In this document: positions 8,509 to 15,671 of the stretch, in pieces
Numbering within the stretch: position 1 is the stretch's first letter
How the letters are laid out: the number at the start of each line of letters is the position of its first letter
NCBI RefSeq assembly: GCF_001570605.1
Contig: NZ_BBXG01000021.1
Location: 89,918-153,917, forward strand
DNA length: 64,000 nt
Direction: 5' to 3'
Source: Herbidospora cretacea
GTDB lineage: Bacteria; Actinomycetota; Actinomycetes; Streptosporangiales; Streptosporangiaceae
Notes under the pieces: generated by a model
What the model was told of the DNA's origin: nothing
Database searches by the model: none
The model's input: only the letters and a program-made list of their open reading frames with translations
Program-made: the position numbers and the translations under genes

Positions 8509-9900
8509 GTGACGAGGATCGTGATCATCGGCGGCGGCCCCGGCGGATACGAGGCGGCCCTGGTCGCCGCCCAACTGGGAGCACGGGTCACCGTGGTCGA
8601 GGAAGAGGGGCCGGGCGGCGCCTGCGTCCTGACCGACTGCGTCCCCTCGAAGACCATGATCGCGACCTCGGTCCGCAAACAGGCCCTCGTCGACGGCACC
8701 TCCCTGGGCGTCCACTTCACCGGCGGCCCCGACGGCGACGTCGGCGGCGCGGTGGCCGACATGCCCGTGGTGAACCGCCGCGTGAAGGAGCTGGCCCGCG
8801 CCCAGTCGGCCGACATCGCCGCCCGCCTGGCCGCCGAGAACGTCGAGGTCGTCAGGGCCCGGGGCCGTCTGGTCGAACCGGGCACCGTCCGGGCCGGCGA
8901 CCGCACGATCAGGGCCGACGTCGTGATCGTCGCCACCGGCGCCACCCCGCGCGTCCTGCCCGGGGCCGAGCCCGACGGCGAGCGCATCCTGACCTGGCGG
9001 CAGATGTACGACATCGACGAGCTCCCCGAGAAGCTGATCGTCGTCGGCTCGGGCGTCACCGGCGCCGAGTTCGCCGGGGCCTACATGTCGCTGGGCTCCG
9101 AGGTCACCCTGGTCTCCTCGCGCGACCGCATGATGCCCAACGAAGACGCCGACGCGGCCGAGGTCCTCGAAGAGGTCTACCGCCGGCGCGGCATGAACGT
9201 GATGGGCCGCTCCCGCGCCTCCTCGGTCAAGCGGACCGCCGACGGCGTGGTGGTGACCCTCGAAGACGGCCGCACCGCCGAGGGCACCCACTGCCTGATG
9301 ACCGTCGGCATGGTCCCCAACACCTCCGGCATCGGCCTGGAGGACAACGGCGTCAGGCTCGACCGCAACGGCTTCATCGAGGTCGACAAGGTCTCCCGCA
9401 CCTCCGCCCCCGGCGTCTACGCCGCGGGCGACTGCACCGGCGTCCTCATGCTCGCCTCGGTCGCCGCCATGCAGGGCCGCATCGCCGTGTGGCACGCCCT
9501 GGGCGAGGCCGTCCAGCCGATCCGCCTCGCGACGGTGGCCTCCAACATCTTCACCGACCCCGAGATCGCGGCGGTGGGGGTGACCCAGAAGCAGGTCGAG
9601 AACAAGGAGGTCGACGCGAAGGTCGTCAAGCTGCCCCTGGCCACCAACGCGCGGGCCAAGATGCAGGGCTTCAACGACGGCTTCATCAAGATGTTCTGCC
9701 GCCCCAACACCGGCATCATCCTCGGCGCGGTGGTGGTGGCGCCCCGCGCGTCCGAGCTGATCCTCGCGCTGTCGGTGGCGGTCCAGCACCGCCTGACGGT
9801 CGACCAGCTGGCCCACACCTTCGCGGTCTACCCCTCGCTCTCGGGCTCGATCACCGAGGCAGCGCGCCGCCTGATGTCCCCGCTCACCGCGGGCATCTAG
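8509..9900 (+). CDS. lpdA: NAD(P)H-quinone dehydrogenase-type flavoprotein (LpdA family)
   Basis: A 463-residue class I pyridine-nucleotide disulfide oxidoreductase fold: FAD motif GGGPGGYEAALVA at residues 8-20, a second dinucleotide motif VVGSGVTGAEFAGAY, and AAGDCTGVLMLAS for the FAD ribityl contact. The C-terminal His-Glu dyad of true lipoamide dehydrogenases is not in place (YPSLSGSITEA replaces HPTLSE), so it belongs with LpdA-like quinone reductases. Unusually, Cys39 and Cys44 form a CX4C pair (GGACVLTDCVPSK). The GTG at 8509 is chosen because GGAAGA sits 9 nt before it; an ATG at 8500 abuts that site. Confidence 0.9.
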   Translation: MTRIVIIGGGPGGYEAALVAAQLGARVTVVEEEGPGGACVLTDCVPSKTMIATSVRKQALVDGTSLGVHFTGGPDGDVGGAVADMPVVNRRVKELARAQSADIAARLAAENVEVVRARGRLVEPGTVRAGDRTIRADVVIVATGATPRVLPGAEPDGERILTWRQMYDIDELPEKLIVVGSGVTGAEFAGAYMSLGSEVTLVSSRDRMMPNEDADAAEVLEEVYRRRGMNVMGRSRASSVKRTADGVVVTLEDGRTAEGTHCLMTVGMVPNTSGIGLEDNGVRLDRNGFIEVDKVSRTSAPGVYAAGDCTGVLMLASVAAMQGRIAVWHALGEAVQPIRLATVASNIFTDPEIAAVGVTQKQVENKEVDAKVVKLPLATNARAKMQGFNDGFIKMFCRPNTGIILGAVVVAPRASELILALSVAVQHRLTVDQLAHTFAVYPSLSGSITEAARRLMSPLTAGI

Positions 9901-9918
9901 TCTGTCGGTCCCGCCGCC

Positions 9919-9924
9919 TAGGTT
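9919..9924 (+). promoter_or_regulatory. TANNNT -10 element before the VOC gene
   Basis: TAGGTT ends 6 nt before the ATG at 9931. The intervening GAGGG could alternatively act as a ribosome-binding site, in which case the gene reads through from lpdA 30 bp upstream. Confidence 0.3.
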
Positions 9925-9930
9925 GAGGGC

Positions 9931-10362
9931 ATGACGATTCGGCGGATGGACCATGTCAGCATCGTGGTCGACGACCTCGCGGCCGGTGTCGGCTTCTTCA
10001 CCAGGCTCGGCATGCAGGTGGAGGGCTCGGCGCCCATCGAGGGCCCGTCGGTCGACGCCCTCAACGGCATCGACGGCCTCCGGGCCGAGATCACGATGCT
10101 GCGGACCCCCGACGGCCACGGCAGGGTCGAGCTGACCAGGTTCCACGCCCCGGCGGCCTTCAGCCAGGGAGACCAGGCGAGACCCAACGCCCTGGGGCTG
10201 CGCAGCATCATGTTCCAGGTCGACGACCTCGACGAGACACTCGCCAGGCTGGGCGCCGACCTGGTGGGCGAGGTCGTCCACTATGAAGACGCCTACCGGC
10301 TCGCCTACGTCCGGGGGCCCGAGGGCGTCATCGTGGCCCTGGCCCAGCAGCTCGATTCCTAG
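9931..10362 (+). CDS. VOC family protein (glyoxalase/bleomycin-resistance fold)
   Basis: A 143-residue protein with two paired beta-alpha-beta-beta-beta modules typical of the vicinal oxygen chelate fold: MDHVSIVVDDLAAGVGFFTRLGM at the N-terminus and LRSIMFQVDDLDETLARLGA in the second half, ending YVRGPEGVIVALAQQL with the metal-binding Glu position. These proteins are metal-dependent isomerases, dioxygenases or resistance factors; substrate cannot be inferred. The stop codon shares CTAG with the stop of the convergent pentapeptide gene, so the pair has no spacer. Confidence 0.85.
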   Translation: MTIRRMDHVSIVVDDLAAGVGFFTRLGMQVEGSAPIEGPSVDALNGIDGLRAEITMLRTPDGHGRVELTRFHAPAAFSQGDQARPNALGLRSIMFQVDDLDETLARLGADLVGEVVHYEDAYRLAYVRGPEGVIVALAQQLDS

Positions 10363-11543
10363 CGGGGCAGCACCGACCGCACCCGGTGCAGCGCCTGCCG
10401 CCCGTGGTGCACCGCCGCCGCGGCGGCGTGCAGCTCCTCCGGCGTCCGGGCCAGGTAGAGCGCCTGCTTGGCCGCCTCGTAGGCGTCCAGCGCGGCCCGC
10501 CAGTCGTGGCTCGGGCCGCTGACCGCGTTGACCTTCATGTCGAAGTCGAGGGTGTCGATCTCCTCGCCCAGCCGGGTCACGTCCTCCTCCGCGGCCCGGC
10601 GGGCCAGGGCGAAGTTCGCGTCGGTGCGGCGGGTGCGCTGGTGGCTCACGCCCCAGACGATCAGGGTCAGGCTCAGTCCGAGCGCGCCGGCCAGGATGAT
10701 CAGCAGGGCGGGGGACATCCCCAGGATCCGGGGCGGCACGTTGCGGCTCGGGATGGCGGAGATGTCGTCGCCGGTGTCGGTCGCCGGGGGGTCGTACTGC
10801 GTGTCCTCGGGGACATCGGTCGCACCCTCCCCGGCGCCGCTCAGGTTCACGTCGTCGGCCTGGATGAAGCTGGCCTTGTCGATCACCGCGCCGGTGAAGT
10901 CGGCGCCCTGGAGCTCGGCCTGGGTGAACTCGGCCTCGGTCAGGTCGGTCCCCTTGAAGACGGCGTGCTGCAGCTCGCCCTGGCCGAACGTGGCCTCCTT
11001 CATCTTGGCGCCGGAGAAGTCGGCCTTGCGGCCCTTGACCTGGCCGAGGGTGGCCTCGTTGAGGTCGGCGCCGACCAGCTTGGCGTTGGTCAGGGTGACC
11101 TGGGTCAGGTTGGCCCTGGTCATGATGGCCTCGGTCAGGTCGGCGTTGGGGAACTCGGCCTGGCCCGCCTCGACGTCCACGAGGATGGCCTTCCGCAGGT
11201 CGGCCTGCTTGGCCCGCAGCTGGCCCAGGTCGGCGGAGGTGAGGTCGGCGCCCTGGAGGTCGGCATACTCCAGGTGGGCCTGGGTGAAGTCGGCCTCCTT
11301 CATGGAGGCGTTGCGGAGGATCGCGCCGGTCAGGTCCTTCTGGGTGAAGTCGACCTCGTCGAGCTTGGCGCCGGTCAGGTCGGCGCAGCGCAGGTTGCTC
11401 GGCAACTGGCGGCCGTTGGTGAAGTCGGCGCCGCGCAGCTGGGGGCCGGAGCCCTTCTGACAGGGCCCCGCCGTGGCATGGGCGGCGGTGGCCGGGGCGA
11501 GGGCCAGGGAGAGAACGAACAGCGAAGCGACGACGGCACGCAC
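10359..11543 (-). CDS. Exported pentapeptide-repeat membrane protein with cytoplasmic C-terminal module
   Basis: About 394 residues. A signal-peptide-like N-terminus (ASLFVLSLALAPATAAHA) is followed by some 190 residues of A(D/N)LXX pentapeptide repeats (quadrilateral beta helix), an acidic Pro/Thr linker, one membrane helix (ALLIILAGALGLSLTLIVW) and a cytoplasmic helical tail. The GTG at 11543 is chosen: AGGAGG lies 9 nt upstream, and the longer frame to 11618 has no such site. The tail (EEDVTRLGEEIDTLDFDMK onward) closely matches that of the next gene upstream, a TPM-domain protein. Topology is therefore repeat domain outside and shared module inside. Function unknown. Confidence 0.85.
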   Translation of the reverse strand: MRAVVASLFVLSLALAPATAAHATAGPCQKGSGPQLRGADFTNGRQLPSNLRCADLTGAKLDEVDFTQKDLTGAILRNASMKEADFTQAHLEYADLQGADLTSADLGQLRAKQADLRKAILVDVEAGQAEFPNADLTEAIMTRANLTQVTLTNAKLVGADLNEATLGQVKGRKADFSGAKMKEATFGQGELQHAVFKGTDLTEAEFTQAELQGADFTGAVIDKASFIQADDVNLSGAGEGATDVPEDTQYDPPATDTGDDISAIPSRNVPPRILGMSPALLIILAGALGLSLTLIVWGVSHQRTRRTDANFALARRAAEEDVTRLGEEIDTLDFDMKVNAVSGPSHDWRAALDAYEAAKQALYLARTPEELHAAAAAVHHGRQALHRVRSVLPR

Positions 11544-11740
11544 GGGAAACAGCCTCCTGAGGGGATGATCCGAGTTTCTCACGGGCCCTTTCGCCCCGCT
11601 TGCAGTCGTCTTGCTCAACCGTTTTAAGGCTTTTCTCCGTTACGGCTCCGCCTACCCTGACCCCGACCGCCGTCCCGCACCTCACCGCGACCGGCGCCGA
11701 CCGCCCCCGCGCCGCCGCTCTCCGACGACAGACGCGAAAA

Positions 11741-11773
11741 GGCCCCGCGACCTCCCGAAGAGGTCGCGGGGCC
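11741..11773 (-). terminator. Rho-independent terminator of the TPM-domain gene
   Basis: Perfect 14-bp stem (GGCCCCGCGACCTC with its complement) and a 5-nt loop. On the minus strand it is followed by TTTTC (AAAA at 11737-11740 on the plus strand). It lies 20 bp past the stop at 11793. Confidence 0.85.
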
Positions 11774-11792
11774 CGAGCCCTGAGCGGGGGGA

Positions 11793-13172
11793 CTACCAGT
11801 CGCCGCCGCCGAAGTCTCCGCCGCCGAAGTCGCCGCCACCCCAGTCGCCGCCGCCGCCGAAGTCGCCACCGCCGCCGCCGAAGTCGCCGCCGAAGTCGCC
11901 GCCGCCGTCGGCCGCCACGCCGTCGGCGTAGCCCGCGCCGTAGCCGCCGTAACCGAAGCCGCCGAAGGCGCTGCCGAGCATCGTACCGACGAGCATGCCG
12001 GTCAGCAGGCCGTCGAAGCCGCCGTAGTAGCCGTTGGCGTAGGGCTGGTAGGCCGGGCCGGCCGCCCAGTAGGGCGCCCGCTGGCCGTTGGGCAGGACGA
12101 CCTCGCGCATCTGCGGGTCGAAGCCGCGCTCGATCGCGTCGGCGTCCATCGCGCAGGCGGGGACGTCGCGCAGCGCGCCGCCGGGCGGGGCCCAGCGCAC
12201 GTTGCGGACCGACGGGCCGTGCTGGGGGTTGAAGAAGCACGGCGGGAGCCGCTCGGGGAGCGGCAGCTGGTTGACCTTGGCCTTCACGACGGCCAGGGCG
12301 TAGCGGCCGTCTTCCAGGGTGGCGGTGACGTCGCGCAGTTCGTCGGCCCGCCGGACCTGGGTGAGCTGGACCTTGGCCTTCTCGTAGGAGTCGAGGGCGT
12401 GCTGCCAGTCGTGGTCGGTGCCGGCCGCCGGGAGCATCTTGGCGTCGAGGTCGAGCGAGGTGATCTCCTCGCCGAACTTGGTGACGTCTTCTTCGACGGT
12501 CTGCTTGACGGCCTTGAGCTCGGCCGCCTCCTTCTCCTCGCGACGGCGCTTGTTCCGGCGCGCGATCAGCCAGATGCCGCCGCCGCCGACCACGGCGATG
12601 ACGCCGAGGGTGGCCCAGACGCCGCCGTTGCCGCTGATCGTGTCACCGGGCTTCAGCGGGGCGGTGCGGTTGCCGCCGAGGTACATCTCGACCCGGTTCG
12701 TGAACTCCTGCATCACGGCGACCGGGTTCTCGACGTGGGCGCTGGCGGACTCGTTGGCCATCGTGGCGACCGCGCGCTGGGGGAACGCCGTGGTGCCGGC
12801 GAAGAGGGTCGTGCCGTCGATGACCGCCACGGTCGCCGCCGAACGGCCCTCCTTGTCGAGCTGGGTGAGCAGGCCCGGGATGAACTGGGCGACGTTGGCG
12901 CGGGTCACCGTGCCCTCGGGCAGCGCGACCGCGTAGATCGGATATTTGGCGTCGTCGAGAGTCGTGGAGATCTCCGACTGCTGCGCACTCGTCAGGGGAG
13001 ACCCGCTCAGGGTGAACAGCGGGTTGGTCTTCCACGCGCCGATCACCGTGGCCGCGTCGGGAGGCGCGGCAGCTGCCCCTGCCGGAGGACTCACCAGGAA
13101 CAGGGCGGACAGACCGATGAACAGTGCCCCGATGACTGCCCCGAGGCGGCCAAGCGGGTGGGATTTTGTCAC
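11793..13172 (-). CDS. TPM-domain membrane protein with glycine-rich tail
   Basis: About 459 residues. A signal peptide (LGAVIGALFIGLSALFLVSPPAGA) leads into an extracytoplasmic TPM-like domain (APPDAATVIGAW to the EMYLGG region, about 30-190), then a membrane helix (WATLGVIAVVGGGGIWLIA), a charged coiled segment with the EEDVTKFGEEITSLDLDAK module also found in the downstream pentapeptide protein, a Cys-containing segment, and a C-terminus of GGDFGG repeats. The start is GTG at 13172 with GGAGG 8 nt upstream. TPM domains occur in putative phosphatases and photosystem-repair proteins; the role in actinomycetes is unknown. Confidence 0.85.
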   Translation of the reverse strand: MTKSHPLGRLGAVIGALFIGLSALFLVSPPAGAAAAPPDAATVIGAWKTNPLFTLSGSPLTSAQQSEISTTLDDAKYPIYAVALPEGTVTRANVAQFIPGLLTQLDKEGRSAATVAVIDGTTLFAGTTAFPQRAVATMANESASAHVENPVAVMQEFTNRVEMYLGGNRTAPLKPGDTISGNGGVWATLGVIAVVGGGGIWLIARRNKRRREEKEAAELKAVKQTVEEDVTKFGEEITSLDLDAKMLPAAGTDHDWQHALDSYEKAKVQLTQVRRADELRDVTATLEDGRYALAVVKAKVNQLPLPERLPPCFFNPQHGPSVRNVRWAPPGGALRDVPACAMDADAIERGFDPQMREVVLPNGQRAPYWAAGPAYQPYANGYYGGFDGLLTGMLVGTMLGSAFGGFGYGGYGAGYADGVAADGGGDFGGDFGGGGGDFGGGGDWGGGDFGGGDFGGGDW

Positions 13173-13310
13173 GATTCGGGCCTCCTTCGCCCTTGAGGAC
13201 GAACGGCGTTGCGCGATGGTTCCGCTGCCCTCCACCGTATCCGCCTCCGGAGCACGCCAAGCGCACGGAAACCCCGGAGAACCAGGGCTGTCCGCTCGCC
13301 GCGAAATCCG

Positions 13311-15047
13311 TCAGGCGTCCTTGATCTCGCAGATGACCGAGCCCGCGGTGACCGTCTGCCCGACCCCGGCCGCCAGCCCGGTGATCACGCCCGTCTTGTG
13401 CGCGGTGAGCGGCTGCTCCATCTTCATGGCCTCCAGGACCACGATCGTGTCGCCCGCCGCCACCGCCTCGCCGTCGCCGACGACGACCTTGACGATCGTC
13501 CCCTGCATGGGGCTGACCAGCGAGTCCCCGGAGGCCGCCGCCTTCTTGGCGGCTCCGCCGGCCCGCTTGGGAGCCTTCTGGACGGTCTTCGCCGGCGCGC
13601 CCATCGAGGGCAGCACCACCTCGATCCGCCGGCCCCCGACCTCCACGGTGATCCGCTCACGCGAGACCGGCTCGGCCGTCTCCTGGACGCCGTCGTAGGG
13701 CGGGATGTCGTTCACGAACTCGGTCTCGATCCACCGCGTGTGCACCGAGAACGGCTCGCCGGTGAACGCCGGGTCGGACACGATCTTCCGGTGGAACGGG
13801 ATGACGGTCGGCATCCCGTCGATCTCGAACTCCGCGAGCGCCCGCCGGGCCCGCTCCAGCGCCTGCGTGCGGGTGGCCCCCGTCACGATCAGCTTCGCGA
13901 CCAGAGAGTCGAACGACTGGGGCACCGTCATCCCGGCCTCGTAACCGGAGTCGAGCCGGACGCCCGGCCCCGAGGGGGTCCGCATCGCGGTCAGCGTGCC
14001 CGGGGCGGGCAGGAAGCCGCGCCCGCCGTCCTCGGCGTTGATCCGGAACTCGAACGAGTGGCCGCGCAGGTGGGGGTCGCCGTAGCCGAGGGTCTCGCCG
14101 TCGGCGATCCGGAACATCTCGCGGACCAGGTCGATCCCGGACACCTCCTCGGTCACCGGGTGCTCCACCTGGAGGCGGGTGTTGACCTCCAGGAAGGAGA
14201 TCGTGCCGTCCTGGCCGACGAGGAACTCGCAGGTCCCGGCCCCCACGTACCCGGCCTCGCGGAGGATGGCCTTGGAGCTGTCGTACAGGATGACCATCTG
14301 CTCCTCGGTCAGGAACGGCGCGGGCGCCTCCTCGACGAGCTTCTGGTGGCGGCGCTGGAGCGAGCAGTCGCGGGTCGAGACGACGACCACGTTGCCGTGG
14401 GCGTCGGCCAGGCACTGGGTCTCGACGTGGCGCGGACGGTCGAGGTAGCGCTCGACGAAACACTCGCCCCGGCCGAACGCGGTGACGGCCTCGCGCACCG
14501 CGGATTCGTACAGGTCCGGGATCTCCTCCGTCGTGCGGGCGACCTTCAGGCCGCGCCCGCCTCCGCCGAAGGCCGCCTTGATCGCGATCGGCAGTCCGTT
14601 CTCGGCCGCGAACGCGACCACCTCGTCGACGCCGCTCACCGGGTCGGCGGTCCCCGCCACCAGAGGCGCGCCCACGCGCTGGGCGATGTGCCGCGCCTGC
14701 ACCTTGTCACCCAGCGCGTCGATCGCCGAGGGGGGCGGTCCGATCCAGGTCAGCCCGGCGTCGATGACCGCCTGCGCGAACCCCGAGTTCTCCGCGAGGA
14801 ACCCGTAACCGGGATGCACCGCGTCGGCCCCCGTCTGACGGGCCACCGCCAGCAGCTTCTCGATGTCGAGGTAGGTCTCCGCCGGGCTCTGCCCGCCCAG
14901 GGCGTGCGCCTCGTCGGCCACCCTGACGTGGAGGGCGTCGAGATCCTGGTCGGCGTAGACCGCGACGCTCGCCAGACCCGCGTCAGCGCAGGCACGGGCG
15001 ATCCGAACGGCGATCTCGCCCCGATTGGCGATCAGGACCTTCTGCAC
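13311..15047 (-). CDS. Acyl-CoA carboxylase alpha chain (biotin carboxylase plus biotin carrier)
   Basis: ATP-dependent carboxylation of biotin followed by transfer to acyl-CoA by a separate beta chain. The 578 residues carry a biotin carboxylase domain ([16 protein letters not shown] at the start, glycine-rich ATP loop [27 protein letters not shown] catalytic segment) and a C-terminal carrier domain with [10 protein letters not shown], whose Lys (about residue 541) is biotinylated. The start is GTG with AGGAG 6 nt upstream. Matching beta and epsilon chains lie at 35.1-36.9 kb and a biotin ligase at 47.2 kb, so the holoenzyme is encoded in scattered pieces. Likely acetyl/propionyl-CoA carboxylase. 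Confidence 0.94.
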   Translation of the reverse strand: MQKVLIANRGEIAVRIARACADAGLASVAVYADQDLDALHVRVADEAHALGGQSPAETYLDIEKLLAVARQTGADAVHPGYGFLAENSGFAQAVIDAGLTWIGPPPSAIDALGDKVQARHIAQRVGAPLVAGTADPVSGVDEVVAFAAENGLPIAIKAAFGGGGRGLKVARTTEEIPDLYESAVREAVTAFGRGECFVERYLDRPRHVETQCLADAHGNVVVVSTRDCSLQRRHQKLVEEAPAPFLTEEQMVILYDSSKAILREAGYVGAGTCEFLVGQDGTISFLEVNTRLQVEHPVTEEVSGIDLVREMFRIADGETLGYGDPHLRGHSFEFRINAEDGGRGFLPAPGTLTAMRTPSGPGVRLDSGYEAGMTVPQSFDSLVAKLIVTGATRTQALERARRALAEFEIDGMPTVIPFHRKIVSDPAFTGEPFSVHTRWIETEFVNDIPPYDGVQETAEPVSRERITVEVGGRRIEVVLPSMGAPAKTVQKAPKRAGGAAKKAAASGDSLVSPMQGTIVKVVVGDGEAVAAGDTIVVLEAMKMEQPLTAHKTGVITGLAAGVGQTVTAGSVICEIKDA

Positions 15048-15059
15048 CGGGAGCTCCTA

Positions 15060-15081
15060 ACACTCGACCTGACAGGAGTGT
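15060..15081. promoter_or_regulatory. Inverted repeat upstream of the carboxylase alpha gene
   Basis: ACACTC and GAGTGT arms separated by 10 bp, lying 12 bp upstream of the GTG start at 15047 (minus strand). It could be an operator or an mRNA hairpin. The rest of the divergent gap to 15249 shows no strong motif. Confidence 0.3.
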
Positions 15082-15249
15082 ATGGATGCCCGCCCCATCA
15101 CTGCCCGGCGACCCGGGTATGTGCGGGTATTTCACCGTTGAGCTGCCGAAATCAGTCCCGGGTCATAGCGACTGCGCATAACCGGTGCTCAGGGCCGGTC
15201 CGGCGTCTACGGTGAGGGCGCCATATCGGTGTCCGTGAAGGGAAAAAAG

Positions 15250-15522
15250 ATGAGTCAGAGCTTGCTCGGCGGTGACCCGGCGGAGATGCAGACCATGGCC
15301 GCCCAGTTCACCCAGCAGGCCGACCAGGTCCGCGCCACGATGGCCACCCTCGACCGCGAGGCCGCCAAGGTCGGCTCGGTCTGGACCGGCCCCGGCGCGG
15401 AACGGTTCCGCGACGCGTGGCAGAACCACCGGGCGGCCTTCCAGCGCATGTCGGAGGAGCTCAACGAGGCATCCCGCACCATCAACACCTACCGGGGCAA
15501 CATCGAGTCCGCCACCCGCTGA
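15250..15522 (+). CDS. WXG100 family protein (ESX/type VII secretion substrate)
   Basis: A 90-residue helical hairpin with the WXG turn (SVWTGPGAERF) at its centre and no signal peptide, the hallmark of EsxA/EsxB-like substrates of type VII secretion. The C-terminus (ASRTINTYRGNIESATR) ends in a helix. The ATG at 15250 is chosen, with AAGGGA 6 nt upstream; GTG at 15229 is less likely. It stands alone and faces a large FtsK/SpoIIIE ATPase gene of EssC type, its probable export motor. WXG100 proteins usually act as dimers; a partner is not encoded beside it, so it may be homodimeric. Confidence 0.88.
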   Translation: MSQSLLGGDPAEMQTMAAQFTQQADQVRATMATLDREAAKVGSVWTGPGAERFRDAWQNHRAAFQRMSEELNEASRTINTYRGNIESATR

Positions 15523-15528
15523 GTAGGG

Positions 15529-15562
15529 GGCGTGGTTCCGCGCGCCAGGAACCACGCCTTTA
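15529..15562 (+). terminator. Terminator of the WXG100 gene
   Basis: Perfect 11-bp stem GGCGTGGTTCC with its complement, 8-nt loop, followed by TTTACC. It starts 7 bp after the stop codon. Confidence 0.8.
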
Positions 15563-15565
15563 CCG

Positions 15566-15594
15566 GGCCCCTCGCCGGTAGGCGCTGAGGGGCC
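15566..15594 (-). terminator. Second hairpin between the convergent WXG100 and EssC-like genes
   Basis: Stem GGCCCCTC/GAGGGGCC with a 13-nt loop. It lies 78 bp past the stop of the minus-strand ATPase gene and has no U-run, so its role as that gene's terminator is only plausible. Confidence 0.35.
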
Positions 15595-15671
15595 GGGCGC
15601 TTTGCCGCGAGTGGCCGCGCCGAGTCTGGAATCGACGCGTCGCCGGCTGCTTCTCGCTGACTCGTGATGGC

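Noticed and set aside
8509..9900. Dihydrolipoamide dehydrogenase (E3)
   Set aside because: The CX4C pair invites this, but the C-terminal His-Glu dyad is not conserved, so the LpdA/quinone-reductase class fits better.
8476..12240. Very long open frame of about 1,254 codons on the minus strand
   Set aside because: Antisense to lpdA, VOC and others; product is Arg/Gly/Pro/His-rich with no family match. It is a shadow of GC-rich codon bias.
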